From positions 62,001 to 126,000 of the forward strand of contig NZ_JAEDAH010000020.1 of assembly GCF_020320395.1 (NCBI RefSeq): a DNA stretch of 64,000 nt. Direction: 5' to 3'. The notes under the pieces were generated by a model that saw only the letters and a program-made list of their open reading frames with translations, was not told the DNA's origin and ran no database searches. Positions 27,005 to 36,889 of the stretch are shown in pieces (within the stretch, counting starts at the first letter, position 1; the number at the start of each line of letters is the position of its first letter). Source of the stretch: Thalassolituus marinus. GTDB taxonomy: Bacteria; Pseudomonadota; Gammaproteobacteria; Pseudomonadales; Oceanobacteraceae. The position numbers and the translations under genes were made by a program.

Positions 27005-27091
27005 TCACCTTTACCTCTTCGGCTGACTTGGGGCCATGACCCTCTTTTCAGTCTAGTCACTGGCTGGCAAATCGCGCCGCTTTTTTGCGCT

Positions 27092-30000
27092 TCAGGCGAT
27101 GTAAGTGGCTGCAGCTTCAATAAACTCCTCGCCGGCAAGGCGAATGTCGGCGATCAGGGCAGCGCAGGCGGTATCATTTTCGTCATTACTGATTTTCTCC
27201 AGCCTTGCAGCCAGCTGGTGGATTTTTTCAGCCCCAAGGTTGCCTGTGACGCCTTTCAGGCTGTGTGCCTGTGCATGCAGATCTGCGAAGTTATGGTCCT
27301 CTGTTGCCTGTACCAGTTCGGCCAGTCGGCGGGGAAACTCATCCATAAACATTATCAGCAGGCGCTTAAGGAGTTCTTCGTCGCCGATCAGGCGCTCTAT
27401 CGCGCCGTTGAGGTTCCAGACTTCACTGCTTGCGGCAGCAGGTTCTCCGGGCTCAGATACGGTAATGACGGCATCAATGCCACTGAGCCACTGGCGGATG
27501 GTTGCCAGTACCTGGTCGGCCTTAATGGGTTTGGTCAGATAGTCGTCCATACCGGCTTCCAGACAGCGTTCGCGGTCCCCCTGCATAGCATTGGCTGTCA
27601 TAGCAATAACGGGAAGCTTACTGGCACGCTCACCTGCGGCCCCGGCGCGGATCTGGCGGGTGGCTTCAAAGCCGTCCATCTCTGGCATCTGGCAGTCCAT
27701 CAGAACCAGTGAGTAACGTTGCTGCTCGTCATCTTCCAGGAGGCGGGTAATGGCTTCCAGGCCATTGTTGGCAACGTCAACGTTGAAGCCGGCTACTTCC
27801 AGCAACTCGGTAGCCACCAGTTGGTTGATATCGTTATCTTCCACCAGCAGCAACCATTGGCCGCTCAATTGTTCGTGCTGATCGTCCGTTTGCTCTGCAG
27901 CGGCTTCTTCCTGGCCGATGATGGTCAGCAGGTTGCCAAAGGTAACGGGTTTGGGGAAGTTCGCGGCGATACCCGCTTCTCCCAGGTGGGCTTCGTCTGA
28001 CAGGTAATGCATGGGGGTCATTAACACCACCCGGGTGTCTGCGGTAAGCCCCTGTTCATGCCATGCCTGGGCGATGCTGATACCGTCGCTGTCAGGCAGC
28101 TCAAGGGACAGAGCAACGATGTCGGTCTGTTGCTCCATCAGCTTTTCGGTGGCTCCGCTGGCCGAGCTGCTTGCTATTACGGTGGCTCCCCATTGGCTCA
28201 GCTGGCGTAAAAGGGCATCGAGTTGAGCATGGTTGTGCTCGGCGACAAGAATCGTTTTTCCACTAAGCAGTGCCTGTGGTTCTGCAGCTCTGGAATCGGC
28301 CGCCTTGCCGAGGCGAATGGTGAAATGGAAACAGCTTCCTTTCTCTGGGGAGCTGTCGACGTTCACATCGCCGCCCATCAGCTGACATAATTTCCGAACG
28401 ATGGCTAATCCGAGCCCGGTGCCGCCATAGCGACGAGTGGTGGAGGCATCAACCTGGCTGAAGGCCTGAAACAGTCTCAGCTGTGCTTCTTCAGGGATAC
28501 CAATGCCAGTGTCCATGACGTCGGCATGCAGAATCCACCCATCGTCAGTACAGTCCTCAAGGCGCAGCTTCAGCGTGACCTCGCCATGACTGGTAAATTT
28601 AATCGCATTACCCAATAAATTAGTCAGAATCTGGCGTAGTCGACCGGAGTCGCCGACAACGTCTCTGACGGGGACAAGCTGGGTGTCCAGAATCAGCTCC
28701 AGTCCTTTACCCTGAGCAAGCTGCGCCATGTTTTCGGCAAGATCGCCAACCATATCCAGCAGTTGGAAGGGCAAGGGTTCCAGTTCCAGTTTATTGGCTT
28801 CGATTTTAGAAAAATCGAGAATGTCATTGATCAGACCCACCAGCGCGTTGGCGCTGCTGATGGCCAGGTCTATCCGGTGATTCTGCTCGTCACTGAGTTG
28901 CGTAGCACGCAACAGGTCGAGCATGCCGATAACACCATTCATTGGTGTCCGGATTTCGTGACTCATACTGGCCAGAAATTCGCTCTTGGCCAAAGCAGCG
29001 GCTTCTGCGGCCTGTTTGGCTTCGCGCAGGGCGACTTCATCAATTTTCTGTTGCGTAATATCGCGGTAACTCCATACCCGACCGCGAACCTGGTTACCAA
29101 TCATCATTGGCAGGGAAGTGCGCTCGAATACCCGACCATCGGTACATTCGATCAGATCGAAAATGCCCTGATACGGCATTTTCATCACTTCTTTTAACTG
29201 TTTGCGTGTTCGTTCGGGCGTTTTCAGCTGTGGGATGATCAGTTCTTCAACCACCTCTGAGTAGTCTCTTCCTTCCAGCTCAGCAGTCGGGATCTTCCAC
29301 AAATGGCGGTACTGAGTATTCCAGCGAATAACCCGATAATCTTTATCGGTAACCAGAATGCCGTTATCGGTGGATTCCAGCGTTGCTTCCAGCAATGACA
29401 GGGAATCCTGCAGCATGTCCTCTTTGGCTTTGAGGTCAGTGACATCGAAGTTCACCCCCGTCATGCGCACGGCGGTGCCACTGTCATCGTGCACAAACAG
29501 CGCCGATACACGGGTATGGTGAACTGATCCATCGTCATGGCAGATGCGGAATTCGCTGTTAAGCGGCTTTTGCGTTTCGATGGCGCTATTAAATTCGCGC
29601 AGTATCCGTTCGCGGTCATCCGGGTGCAGGGAATCGCGCCAACGGCGAAATGGTATGGGTTGATCGGCAGGGATGTCTTCAAACTCATACAGTTTGCGCA
29701 TGCGTTCATCCCAGAACACTTGCGCACTTTCAAGTTTGATTTCCCAGATGCCAATACCAGCAGAGTCCGTGGCCAACAGCATTCGTCGGTTATTTTCTTC
29801 CAGCCTGGCTTCTGCTTCCTTGCGTTCGGTGATATCCAGATGGGTGCCAATCATACGCACCGGTTGATGCTCATCGTCCCACTCCACCACGCGACCGGTG
29901 TCCATTACCCAAACCCAGTGGCCATCTTTATGGCGCATACGACTCTCGTATTCGTAGCGTTCAGCCTCGCCACGCCAGTGCGCCTGCAGGGCAGCGTTCG

Positions 30001-32686
30001 AACGTTTCAGGTCATCCGGGTGGGCGAAGTGAACCCAGCTGTCGATGCTGGTTTCTCCCAGCTCTTCCAGGGTGTAGCCAATGATTTCTGCCCAGCGTGG
30101 GTTGAATATGGTCTTGCCAGTTGGAATATGCCAGTCCCAGACGCCGACAGCCGTTGACTCGACCACCATTTGCAGCCGCTCGTTACGATCACGCGCTGCC
30201 AGCTGAGCCCGAACACGCGCATCAATATCCTGGAATGATCCGAACAGCCGCACGCATTTGCCATCGCGGAACTCAGCATTGCCCTGAGCGTTGACCCAGA
30301 TGGTGTCGCCTTTAGCGGTTACCAGTTGCAGCTCTTCGCTCCACGGTGCACCGGTGGCTGTAGCTTCGCTGATAACAGCCTGCATTTTGCTGCGGCTGTA
30401 GCCTTCGGCGTAAAAGTTGATCGCAGTATCGACATCGGGTTGGTAATCATCAGCAACTTCGTGAATGCGTTTGGTCATTGATGACCAGTAAAGGCTGCTG
30501 CTTTCCAGATCAAGGTCCCAGACGCCGATACGGCCCATTTCACTCATGCGCTCGAGCAGGTCCTGCTGGCGTGAGATTTCACGCTGATGATCTTCATACT
30601 CAAGCTCGTGACTGACCCACTGGCTGATCAGCTCCATCAGCTTGAGGTCATGGTCGTCGTACTGTCTGCCATTGTCGCTAAGGCTGGAAAAACTGACGGT
30701 ACCAACCGATTGCCCTTTAACTTTAACGGCTACCCCGACGTAGGTGCGGATGGTTTTGTCCGGATAAAAAGGATGTCGGATAACATCACCGTCTTCCCGG
30801 TAGCGATAAACCACAGGTTTGTCTGCGTTCAGTGTGCGACTGGAGCTTATATGGCCCAGCGAGTAGTGCTGGCCAGGCTGAATAGAATTGTCGGGACTGA
30901 CGATACTGCGTATCACAAACCCCGGGTCGTCCATGGTCAGCAACACGCCATAGGGCAGGCCCAGTGTCTGACAGCCGATCTCTAGAATACGGTGGATTTT
31001 ATCGTCTGTACTACTACCAGAAGCGGAAACTTCGTGAAGCTGGTGCAGTGCGGAGAACATGCGTTGTTGCTGGGATATATCCGTGCGTATAGCGATGTAG
31101 CTGACAACGCGCTTGTCCTTATCCAGAATGGGGAACAGCGTACTGTTTACCCAGTACAGGCTGCCATCTTTTGCGCGATTACAGAATTCACCCTGCCAGA
31201 CGCGCCCGGCGCGAATGGTTCGGTACATATGGCGATAGAACTCCCGGCTGTGGACGCCGGAGTTCAGTATGCGGTGATTGGCGCCTATAAGCTCTTCCCG
31301 GCGGTAGCCGCTGATGGCGCAAAACCGTTCATTAGCGTAGGTAATGGTGCCTTTGGCATCGGTAACCGCCACAATTGAGTGTTCATCTAATGCGGCTTTC
31401 TGATCCTGTAGCGTACGCAGTGCCTGTTCAGTTTCTTCGTGACTGGCAATCAGTGACTGGTGCAACTCAACCCGGGATTCGAGCAGAGAATGAAGACTAT
31501 GAGCAAGATCTGCCACCTCTCTGGTCGAGCTTTCAGGCAAATCCTGTAACGAAATACTGGAGTGGCTATCGCGCGTTGCCAGTGTCATTAGCTGCACCAG
31601 CCTGTTTAAGGGGGCAGAAATGAAGCGGGCGGTCATCATAGCCGCCAGGAAAACCAGCACCATCAGTACCAGGGCCAGTATGCCAACATTGGGTAGTGCT
31701 GCCAGAGCTCTGGCTTCAATATGACTGAGATCCGTTTCGGCCACCAGATACCAGTACTGGCCCAGCATTTCCAGTGGCAATGCAACGCCGATGACGTTAA
31801 CGCCATCGGCCGCAGTATAGTGATGGCTTTGTCCCAGATGGGCCGGAATCAGTGATTGTCTTTGCGTCTGTGAAACATCACCGCCAATGGTCAGCTGACC
31901 ATTGGCAAACAGTATCTTGCCCGTTGCATCGACCAGATAGTAACGGTGGTTAGCCATCAGTGAATTACGCAGTAAAGTCAGTAACTGATCTGTCTGTAAC
32001 TGCAGAACAAAGGCACCGCGCAGCTCACCGTCGTGGTTGTGCACCGGTGCGGACAGCCAGAGTGATAATTGATTGGCTGAGGGTAAATATTTTTTGATTG
32101 ACGACAGGTGGTTTTCGCCATCTTTCAGCGTTTTCTGAACAACCGAGGCCAGTCCCGTATCGCTGTATGGTCCATTCGCCAGGTTAGTACCAAGATCAGC
32201 CTCTTCGGCCATGGAAAACAGCACATTACCGTCGAGATCCGTCAGCATGACATCATGGGTGTAGTCATAGGTTGCTGACAGAGCGAGCGCCGGCTGGCCA
32301 TACTGGTCGGCCAGTTTGCGCCATTCCCGGCTGCGGACGAAGTTTGCAACGGATTGACCACTCTTCTGACGGGCGTCGTAAAGACTGTCCAGCAGTGGCA
32401 GAAACTGAAAAGAGCGAACCTGATACTCGACGTCCATCAGACGGTAGTTCAGCCAGGTGACAATGGTCTGTTGTTCAAGGTGAGCGGAACTGATCAGTTC
32501 CGCCTCGGCCAGATCAAACAGGTTCTGGTGCGTATCCCGGTAGCTTTGCCATGCCAGTATCAGCAATGGAATTAACGCCACCAGCAGCATCGGCATGAAT
32601 ATCTGTAACCTGATGGATTGCTTATGAAGGCGGCGTTCAGCAGATTGTGAATGGCTTGGCTGATCAGACATTACTTGGGGTTCCAT
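27092..32686 (-). CDS. Giant hybrid sensor histidine kinase (dCache-HAMP-PAS-GAF-4xPAS-HK-REC-REC-HPt)
   Basis: 1864-residue membrane phosphorelay kinase. TM1 about 28-48; periplasmic double-Cache sensor about 55-325; TM2 about 332-352; HAMP; PAS about 435-545; GAF about 560-700; PAS domains starting near 720, 845, 975 and 1105; HisKA with SHEIRTPMNGVIGM (His about 1241); HATPase with DTGIGIPEE (about 1395); first receiver about 1475-1590, degenerate (IVALSLELPD where the Asp should be); second receiver with LVLMDCQMPEMDG (Asp about 1662); HPt with AHSLKGVTG (His about 1807). It is first in an operon with two response-regulator-like genes. The signal is probably a small extracellular molecule; outputs are unknown. 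Confidence 0.93.
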   Translation of the reverse strand: MEPQVMSDQPSHSQSAERRLHKQSIRLQIFMPMLLVALIPLLILAWQSYRDTHQNLFDLAEAELISSAHLEQQTIVTWLNYRLMDVEYQVRSFQFLPLLDSLYDARQKSGQSVANFVRSREWRKLADQYGQPALALSATYDYTHDVMLTDLDGNVLFSMAEEADLGTNLANGPYSDTGLASVVQKTLKDGENHLSSIKKYLPSANQLSLWLSAPVHNHDGELRGAFVLQLQTDQLLTLLRNSLMANHRYYLVDATGKILFANGQLTIGGDVSQTQRQSLIPAHLGQSHHYTAADGVNVIGVALPLEMLGQYWYLVAETDLSHIEARALAALPNVGILALVLMVLVFLAAMMTARFISAPLNRLVQLMTLATRDSHSSISLQDLPESSTREVADLAHSLHSLLESRVELHQSLIASHEETEQALRTLQDQKAALDEHSIVAVTDAKGTITYANERFCAISGYRREELIGANHRILNSGVHSREFYRHMYRTIRAGRVWQGEFCNRAKDGSLYWVNSTLFPILDKDKRVVSYIAIRTDISQQQRMFSALHQLHEVSASGSSTDDKIHRILEIGCQTLGLPYGVLLTMDDPGFVIRSIVSPDNSIQPGQHYSLGHISSSRTLNADKPVVYRYREDGDVIRHPFYPDKTIRTYVGVAVKVKGQSVGTVSFSSLSDNGRQYDDHDLKLMELISQWVSHELEYEDHQREISRQQDLLERMSEMGRIGVWDLDLESSSLYWSSMTKRIHEVADDYQPDVDTAINFYAEGYSRSKMQAVISEATATGAPWSEELQLVTAKGDTIWVNAQGNAEFRDGKCVRLFGSFQDIDARVRAQLAARDRNERLQMVVESTAVGVWDWHIPTGKTIFNPRWAEIIGYTLEELGETSIDSWVHFAHPDDLKRSNAALQAHWRGEAERYEYESRMRHKDGHWVWVMDTGRVVEWDDEHQPVRMIGTHLDITERKEAEARLEENNRRMLLATDSAGIGIWEIKLESAQVFWDERMRKLYEFEDIPADQPIPFRRWRDSLHPDDRERILREFNSAIETQKPLNSEFRICHDDGSVHHTRVSALFVHDDSGTAVRMTGVNFDVTDLKAKEDMLQDSLSLLEATLESTDNGILVTDKDYRVIRWNTQYRHLWKIPTAELEGRDYSEVVEELIIPQLKTPERTRKQLKEVMKMPYQGIFDLIECTDGRVFERTSLPMMIGNQVRGRVWSYRDITQQKIDEVALREAKQAAEAAALAKSEFLASMSHEIRTPMNGVIGMLDLLRATQLSDEQNHRIDLAISSANALVGLINDILDFSKIEANKLELEPLPFQLLDMVGDLAENMAQLAQGKGLELILDTQLVPVRDVVGDSGRLRQILTNLLGNAIKFTSHGEVTLKLRLEDCTDDGWILHADVMDTGIGIPEEAQLRLFQAFSQVDASTTRRYGGTGLGLAIVRKLCQLMGGDVNVDSSPEKGSCFHFTIRLGKAADSRAAEPQALLSGKTILVAEHNHAQLDALLRQLSQWGATVIASSSASGATEKLMEQQTDIVALSLELPDSDGISIAQAWHEQGLTADTRVVLMTPMHYLSDEAHLGEAGIAANFPKPVTFGNLLTIIGQEEAAAEQTDDQHEQLSGQWLLLVEDNDINQLVATELLEVAGFNVDVANNGLEAITRLLEDDEQQRYSLVLMDCQMPEMDGFEATRQIRAGAAGERASKLPVIAMTANAMQGDRERCLEAGMDDYLTKPIKADQVLATIRQWLSGIDAVITVSEPGEPAAASSEVWNLNGAIERLIGDEELLKRLLIMFMDEFPRRLAELVQATEDHNFADLHAQAHSLKGVTGNLGAEKIHQLAARLEKISNDENDTACAALIADIRLAGEEFIEAAATYIA

Positions 32687-32753
32687 GCAGACCTGAATTC
32701 AGCTTAGCAGCTGTCTGAGATCTTACCTGTCGCCCCGGGCAACTTTGTTTGCT

Positions 32754-34223
32754 TCAGCGACGACCGTTCAGTTCCTCAAGCTTACCGAGCATGATGCCCA
32801 TGATCTGCTGGTACAGCATGCTGCCGCTGTGCAGGTCTTCAACGCCCATGTCGATGCTGGGGTTATCGTTGACTTCAATAACCACCACCCGATCGCCATT
32901 AGCCTTCAGGTCTACACCGTAAAATCCATTACCCATGCATTTTGCCGCCTTGAGGGCGGTTTTAATCACCTTGCGCGGCACTTTGTCGACGGACATGGCA
33001 TCGGCGTTGCCCGACTTATGGGAGCGTGCAGAGTGGTTATAGATCTGCCAGTGACTCTTGGCCATAAAGTAGCGGCAGGCGTAGAGCACCTGGTTATCCA
33101 TGATACCGATGCGCCAGTCGTAGTCGGTCGGCATAAATTCCTGCAGCAGCAAAATGGCTGAGCGCTGTGACAGGCGCTCGATGCATTCCAATAGCTGATC
33201 GCGGTCTTTGGCTTTTTCGACACCTATCGAGAACGAGCCATCAGGCACCTTAACAATGATCGGCAGGCCAAGGTCGGCGATCAGTTCATCGACATCAAAG
33301 GGCTGGCTACCCATGATCAGTCTGGTACGCGGAGTATCTACCTCATAGCGCTGCAGGCGCTCGTGCAGATACACCTTGTTCGAGCAGCGCATAATATCGG
33401 TCGGACTATCAATGACCAGTAACCCCTGATTTTCCGCACTCTGGGCAATGGCGTAGGTGTGGTGATCCACGCTGGTGGTTTCACGGATAAACAGCGCGTC
33501 GTATTCACCAACACGTGACGCATCGCGCCAGGTAATGAAATCAACGTTCAGGCCAATATCCTTGCCGGCTTTTTCGAAGGCTTTCAGTGCCCCTTTATTG
33601 GAAGGCGGCAGGGCTTCTTCCGGGTTTACCAGAATAGCGACATCGTATTTAAAGCGTTTGCTGCGACGGGTACGCCAGATTTTATGGCTGAAGGCATCCA
33701 GCGCTTCAGCAAAACGGCTCTGGGATTGTTCATCCATATCGTCGAGCGACAGGCAGCGGATACCGGTCAGCGTCCAGACTCCGGCCTGATGGCGGGTGAG
33801 GGTGACATCAGTAACCGGGAACGCATAGGTATCGAACAGTCGACGTGCGACGCCAGCCAGTTCGGTCTGCTCCGCCTGGCCAAAATAAATACGCAGCGTG
33901 GTGCTTTCGCCAATAGCGACGGATTTACGCAGTGCCGAGTCCAGTTGCTTACCGGAACGCAATGGCAGTGCCTGACCGGCTTCAAAGCTGTTCAGTTCAC
34001 GAATAGCGCGTACCGATGGAAACACCTGGCCGCCGCGGGCTTCCGCCAGCAGGGAGCCGTAGTAGCCGGTACTCAGGTAACTGTAATCGCGACACAGGTT
34101 AATAACGTAGCCCTTGGTTTCGGCGTAGTCGTTCAGGTATTCCTCAATGGCAATCACCTGATTGGTAGGGTAATAAGGACCCCAGTCGGATAACTGGTCG
34201 ACGAGTACGAGCAATGGTTTCAT
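32754..34223 (-). CDS. RimK-family ATP-grasp ligase with N-terminal RLAN domain
   Basis: ATP-grasp amino-acid ligase. Residues about 1-195 form the RimK-like N-terminal (RLAN) domain beginning KPLLVLVDQLSDWGPYYPTN; the ATP-grasp part (about 200-485) has SPTDIMRCSNKVYLHERLQ, LPIIVKVPDGSFSIGV (ATP-binding Lys and glycine loop) and the metal-binding VVVIEVNDNPSID. I chose the ATG at 34223, where the conserved domain begins; a TTG start at 34286 would add 21 residues. It is divergent from the GNAT-C39 fusion gene. Published comparative work on amidoligases links RLAN-type RimK with acetyltransferase and papain-like peptidase partners and proposes peptide tag or small peptide synthesis; that role here is inference. 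Confidence 0.85.
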   Translation of the reverse strand: MKPLLVLVDQLSDWGPYYPTNQVIAIEEYLNDYAETKGYVINLCRDYSYLSTGYYGSLLAEARGGQVFPSVRAIRELNSFEAGQALPLRSGKQLDSALRKSVAIGESTTLRIYFGQAEQTELAGVARRLFDTYAFPVTDVTLTRHQAGVWTLTGIRCLSLDDMDEQSQSRFAEALDAFSHKIWRTRRSKRFKYDVAILVNPEEALPPSNKGALKAFEKAGKDIGLNVDFITWRDASRVGEYDALFIRETTSVDHHTYAIAQSAENQGLLVIDSPTDIMRCSNKVYLHERLQRYEVDTPRTRLIMGSQPFDVDELIADLGLPIIVKVPDGSFSIGVEKAKDRDQLLECIERLSQRSAILLLQEFMPTDYDWRIGIMDNQVLYACRYFMAKSHWQIYNHSARSHKSGNADAMSVDKVPRKVIKTALKAAKCMGNGFYGVDLKANGDRVVVIEVNDNPSIDMGVEDLHSGSMLYQQIMGIMLGKLEELNGRR

Positions 34224-34382
34224 GAGCAGGACGCCACAAAGGAGGAGGGAGAAGTGCTGAATATAGACCGCATTTTCACAGCACAAAAGAGCCTCTGAAA
34301 AATATTTTTCGCCCCCTCTTTTTTTTCCTCAGAAGGAGTTCTAATCTCAGCCATCTTCTCTGTTTTTCTGCAGGTTTCTGCC

Positions 34383-35474
34383 ATGAATCCCCGCTTAGCC
34401 GATGTATCCGATGTGCCCATGCTGGTAGCGCTGGAACAGAATGCCTTTCAGGGCGATACGCTGTCGGCGCGTCGTTTTCGCCACTTTATTCGTGGTGAAC
34501 ATTCTGAGCTGTGGTGCGTGCCGGGGGAACAGGGGTTACTGGCTTATGCGCTGGTGTTGTTTCATCGTGGCACATCGCTGGCGCGTCTGTATTCGGTAGC
34601 GGTTTCTCCGCAAGCGCAGGGTGCCGGACTGGGTGCAAAATTACTGGCCTGGGTCGAGCAGCGGGCGATTGAACGCGACGTGTTATTCATGCGCCTTGAA
34701 GTGCGCGAAGATAATCTGCCTGCGGCCAGACTTTATCAGCGCAGCGGCTATCGCCGAATTCGCCATTTGCAGGCCTATTATGATGATGGCAGTGATGGCT
34801 GGCGTATGGAAAAGCGTTTGTGTCCGGCGCTGGAGTTACCCAAATCGCTGCCATTCTATGCCCAGACAACGCCGTTTACCTGTGGTCCTGCAGCGCTGCT
34901 GATGGCGATGCGCAGTGCGCGTCCATCGCTGCCGATGGATCGTCTGGCGGAACTGAATCTGTGGCGTGAGGCGACCACCATTTATCTGACCACGGGTCAT
35001 GGCGGTACATCACCGCAGGGATTGGCACTGGCCGCCCGTGCACGGGAATTTGATGTCAGCCTGTGGTTGTCGGACAGTAAGCCAGCCTTTATTGATGGCG
35101 TTCGTAGTCAGCACAAGCGCGATGTTATTCAGCTGGTGGGCGACGATTTTCAGCAGCGCTGTGATCAGCAGGGCATTGCCACGGATGTCGGCAGTAAAAC
35201 GCTGGCCGATTATCGCCAGGCACTGGATGCAGGCTGGCGCATTCTGTTGCTGATCAGTACTTACCGTCTTAACCGTAACAAAGCTCCGCACTGGGTATGG
35301 CTGGTGGCGATGGACGAACGCTATGCCTACATCAATGATCCGGATGTTGATCCGCAACTGGATCAGGTGGCGACCGACAACCTGTATGTGCCGGTCAGTC
35401 TGGAAAATCTGGGCTATATGGTGCAGTACGGCGCGCAACGCTATGGTGCGGCCGTTTTGTTGCGAGACCGTTAA
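34383..35474 (+). CDS. GNAT acetyltransferase-C39-like peptidase fusion
   Basis: Two domains in one chain. N-terminal GNAT acetyltransferase (about 1-145; VAVSPQAQGAGLGAKLLAWV, ARLYQRSGYRRIRHLQAYY, RimI-like) and a C-terminal papain-like C39 peptidase (about 155-363) with catalytic Cys in AQTTPFTCGPAALLMAM (about 168), His in NKAPHWVWLVAMD (about 304) and Asp in AYINDPDVD (about 320). It is divergently paired with the RLAN/RimK ligase 160 bp away, making a conserved-style trio of activities (acetylate, cleave, ligate). The product and substrate are unknown. Confidence 0.87.
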   Translation: MNPRLADVSDVPMLVALEQNAFQGDTLSARRFRHFIRGEHSELWCVPGEQGLLAYALVLFHRGTSLARLYSVAVSPQAQGAGLGAKLLAWVEQRAIERDVLFMRLEVREDNLPAARLYQRSGYRRIRHLQAYYDDGSDGWRMEKRLCPALELPKSLPFYAQTTPFTCGPAALLMAMRSARPSLPMDRLAELNLWREATTIYLTTGHGGTSPQGLALAARAREFDVSLWLSDSKPAFIDGVRSQHKRDVIQLVGDDFQQRCDQQGIATDVGSKTLADYRQALDAGWRILLLISTYRLNRNKAPHWVWLVAMDERYAYINDPDVDPQLDQVATDNLYVPVSLENLGYMVQYGAQRYGAAVLLRDR

Positions 35475-35477
35475 CCG

Positions 35478-36266
35478 TTAGTTGCTATCGGCCTGCAGAT
35501 TGTCGATAACCGATTGTGGGATTTCAGCTTCGTACTTTTCATACAGCTGCTGCAACTGCTTGCTGTGGTAGAGCTCACGCATGCGTTTGTTGTAAATGCT
35601 GATGTAGATGGCGGATAACGGTGAATCGAGAAAACCCACATAGACATCCGTTCCGTCCGGCATTTCGTTGAAGGTATACAGCCCCATGTCTTCGCTTTTC
35701 GCAGCAGCGGCGGCGGCAATTTCATCCCATTCATCGATCATGTAGTCGATGCGTCCATCGGCCAGTAATTCCAGGCCGGCAGCCGTGGTGCGGTATTCGA
35801 CCAGTTCAAAGTCGCGCTGTTCATCGGGCAGTACGTCATAGCCTTTGATCCAGCCGACTTTTTTCCCTGACAGGCTGCTCAGTCCTTGCCATGGCAACCC
35901 ACGCTCGCTGCGAGTAAGTACCGACAGGTACTCCACATCGATGGCGAACTGCGGAAAAATCAGCGGCTCTTCACTGTCGAGGTACTCGCCAACAATGGCG
36001 CTGTAGACCTGATAGCGGGTAACCATTTTCATTGCCCGATTCCACGGCACAATGGCGTAGCGCAGACGAATGCCTTCAGGTTCATAAATCGCTTTCAGCA
36101 GTTCCCAGTAAAGGCCGCTGCCATCACGATTGGTGAATCCTTCCCATTCCGGGGCAACGATACTGATGGACTTAATGTGTTTCTGGTCGTAGAGGCCAGT
36201 ACTGGTGTTTTCTGCCTGTACAGAAAAACAAAGAAAGAGAGCGATCAGCGTCAGAAGTCTGTGCAT
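35478..36266 (-). CDS. Periplasmic substrate-binding protein (SBP_bac_3-like)
   Basis: 262 residues with signal peptide (MHRLLTLIALFLCFSVQAEN, cleavage after QA). Mature part has the family-3 solute-binding fold: WEGFTNRDGSGLYWELLKAI, YAIVPWNRAMKMV, then LSGKKVGWIKGYDVLP and YMIDEWDEIAAA. No ABC permease or ATPase is adjacent, so it may be an orphan receptor or a binding protein for a distant transporter. It converges with the GNAT-C39 gene, separated by 3 bp. Confidence 0.78.
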   Translation of the reverse strand: MHRLLTLIALFLCFSVQAENTSTGLYDQKHIKSISIVAPEWEGFTNRDGSGLYWELLKAIYEPEGIRLRYAIVPWNRAMKMVTRYQVYSAIVGEYLDSEEPLIFPQFAIDVEYLSVLTRSERGLPWQGLSSLSGKKVGWIKGYDVLPDEQRDFELVEYRTTAAGLELLADGRIDYMIDEWDEIAAAAAAKSEDMGLYTFNEMPDGTDVYVGFLDSPLSAIYISIYNKRMRELYHSKQLQQLYEKYEAEIPQSVIDNLQADSN

Positions 36267-36376
36267 TACTCAGAATGTCCGAAGTGGCGTGAATTGTCCT
36301 TTTATAATATCAGCACCGGATATGAGGGAAATGCGCTTTATCGCCTGGGTTACAAATTAAAACGAAGGAAGCCTCT

Positions 36377-36393
36377 ATGCGTCTCAGACGCAT
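36377..36393. promoter_or_regulatory. Perfect 17-bp palindrome
   Basis: ATGCGTCTCAGACGCAT, 8-bp arms around one base, in the gap between the solute-binding protein gene and a small ORF on the same strand. It could be an operator or part of a short hairpin; no regulator is identifiable. Confidence 0.35.
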
Positions 36394-36460
36394 TCTTATC
36401 GGGCAGGAAGGCAGGAACCCGAAACTGCCAGCAAAAGGTGCCCGGCTGACCGGCACCGCA

Positions 36461-36673
36461 TTAACTGGCGCTATGAATATAGGGCTCTTCTCTGGAAGGG
36501 TCGCACAGGTCATCCAGCTCCGGAGTACGTTCGGCGCGCAGGGCAACCCAGCCGGAAACGTCTTCACGCCATTCTTCCATCGGGCGCAGAGCCGGAGCAG
36601 CCAGCATTTTTGCCTCGGTTCCGCGCGATGCAAATACCAGCACGTCTTCTACTTTGTAAGCCTGTAATGCCAT
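36461..36673 (-). CDS. Small uncharacterised protein (70 aa)
   Basis: MALQAYKVEDVLVFASRGTE start, then a mixed-charge sequence with two tryptophans (MEEWREDVSGWVALRAER) and an acidic Cys-containing end (ELDDLCDPSREEPYIHSAS). A CAGGA ribosome-binding site lies about 8 bases before the ATG and codon use resembles neighbouring genes, so I consider it real rather than the overlapping + strand frame. I do not recognise the family. No signal peptide or membrane segment. Confidence 0.55.
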   Translation of the reverse strand: MALQAYKVEDVLVFASRGTEAKMLAAPALRPMEEWREDVSGWVALRAERTPELDDLCDPSREEPYIHSAS

Positions 36674-36889
36674 GACTTGTCCTGCCTGAAATACCAGCGG
36701 GCTTTATAGCAGAAAGGACGTTTCGGGTCATGGGCTGCAAATGCTTGCGCAAAGCGCTCAGGTGTCCGCATAAGTCGCTTCTCTGGCTTGGATGGTCCCT
36801 CAAAGTACTTGCCGGCTCAGGTAATCTTCTGAGTTGCTGGCAGCTACCGACGCTGAACAGCCGACAATAACAATAACTGGATTCTTACT

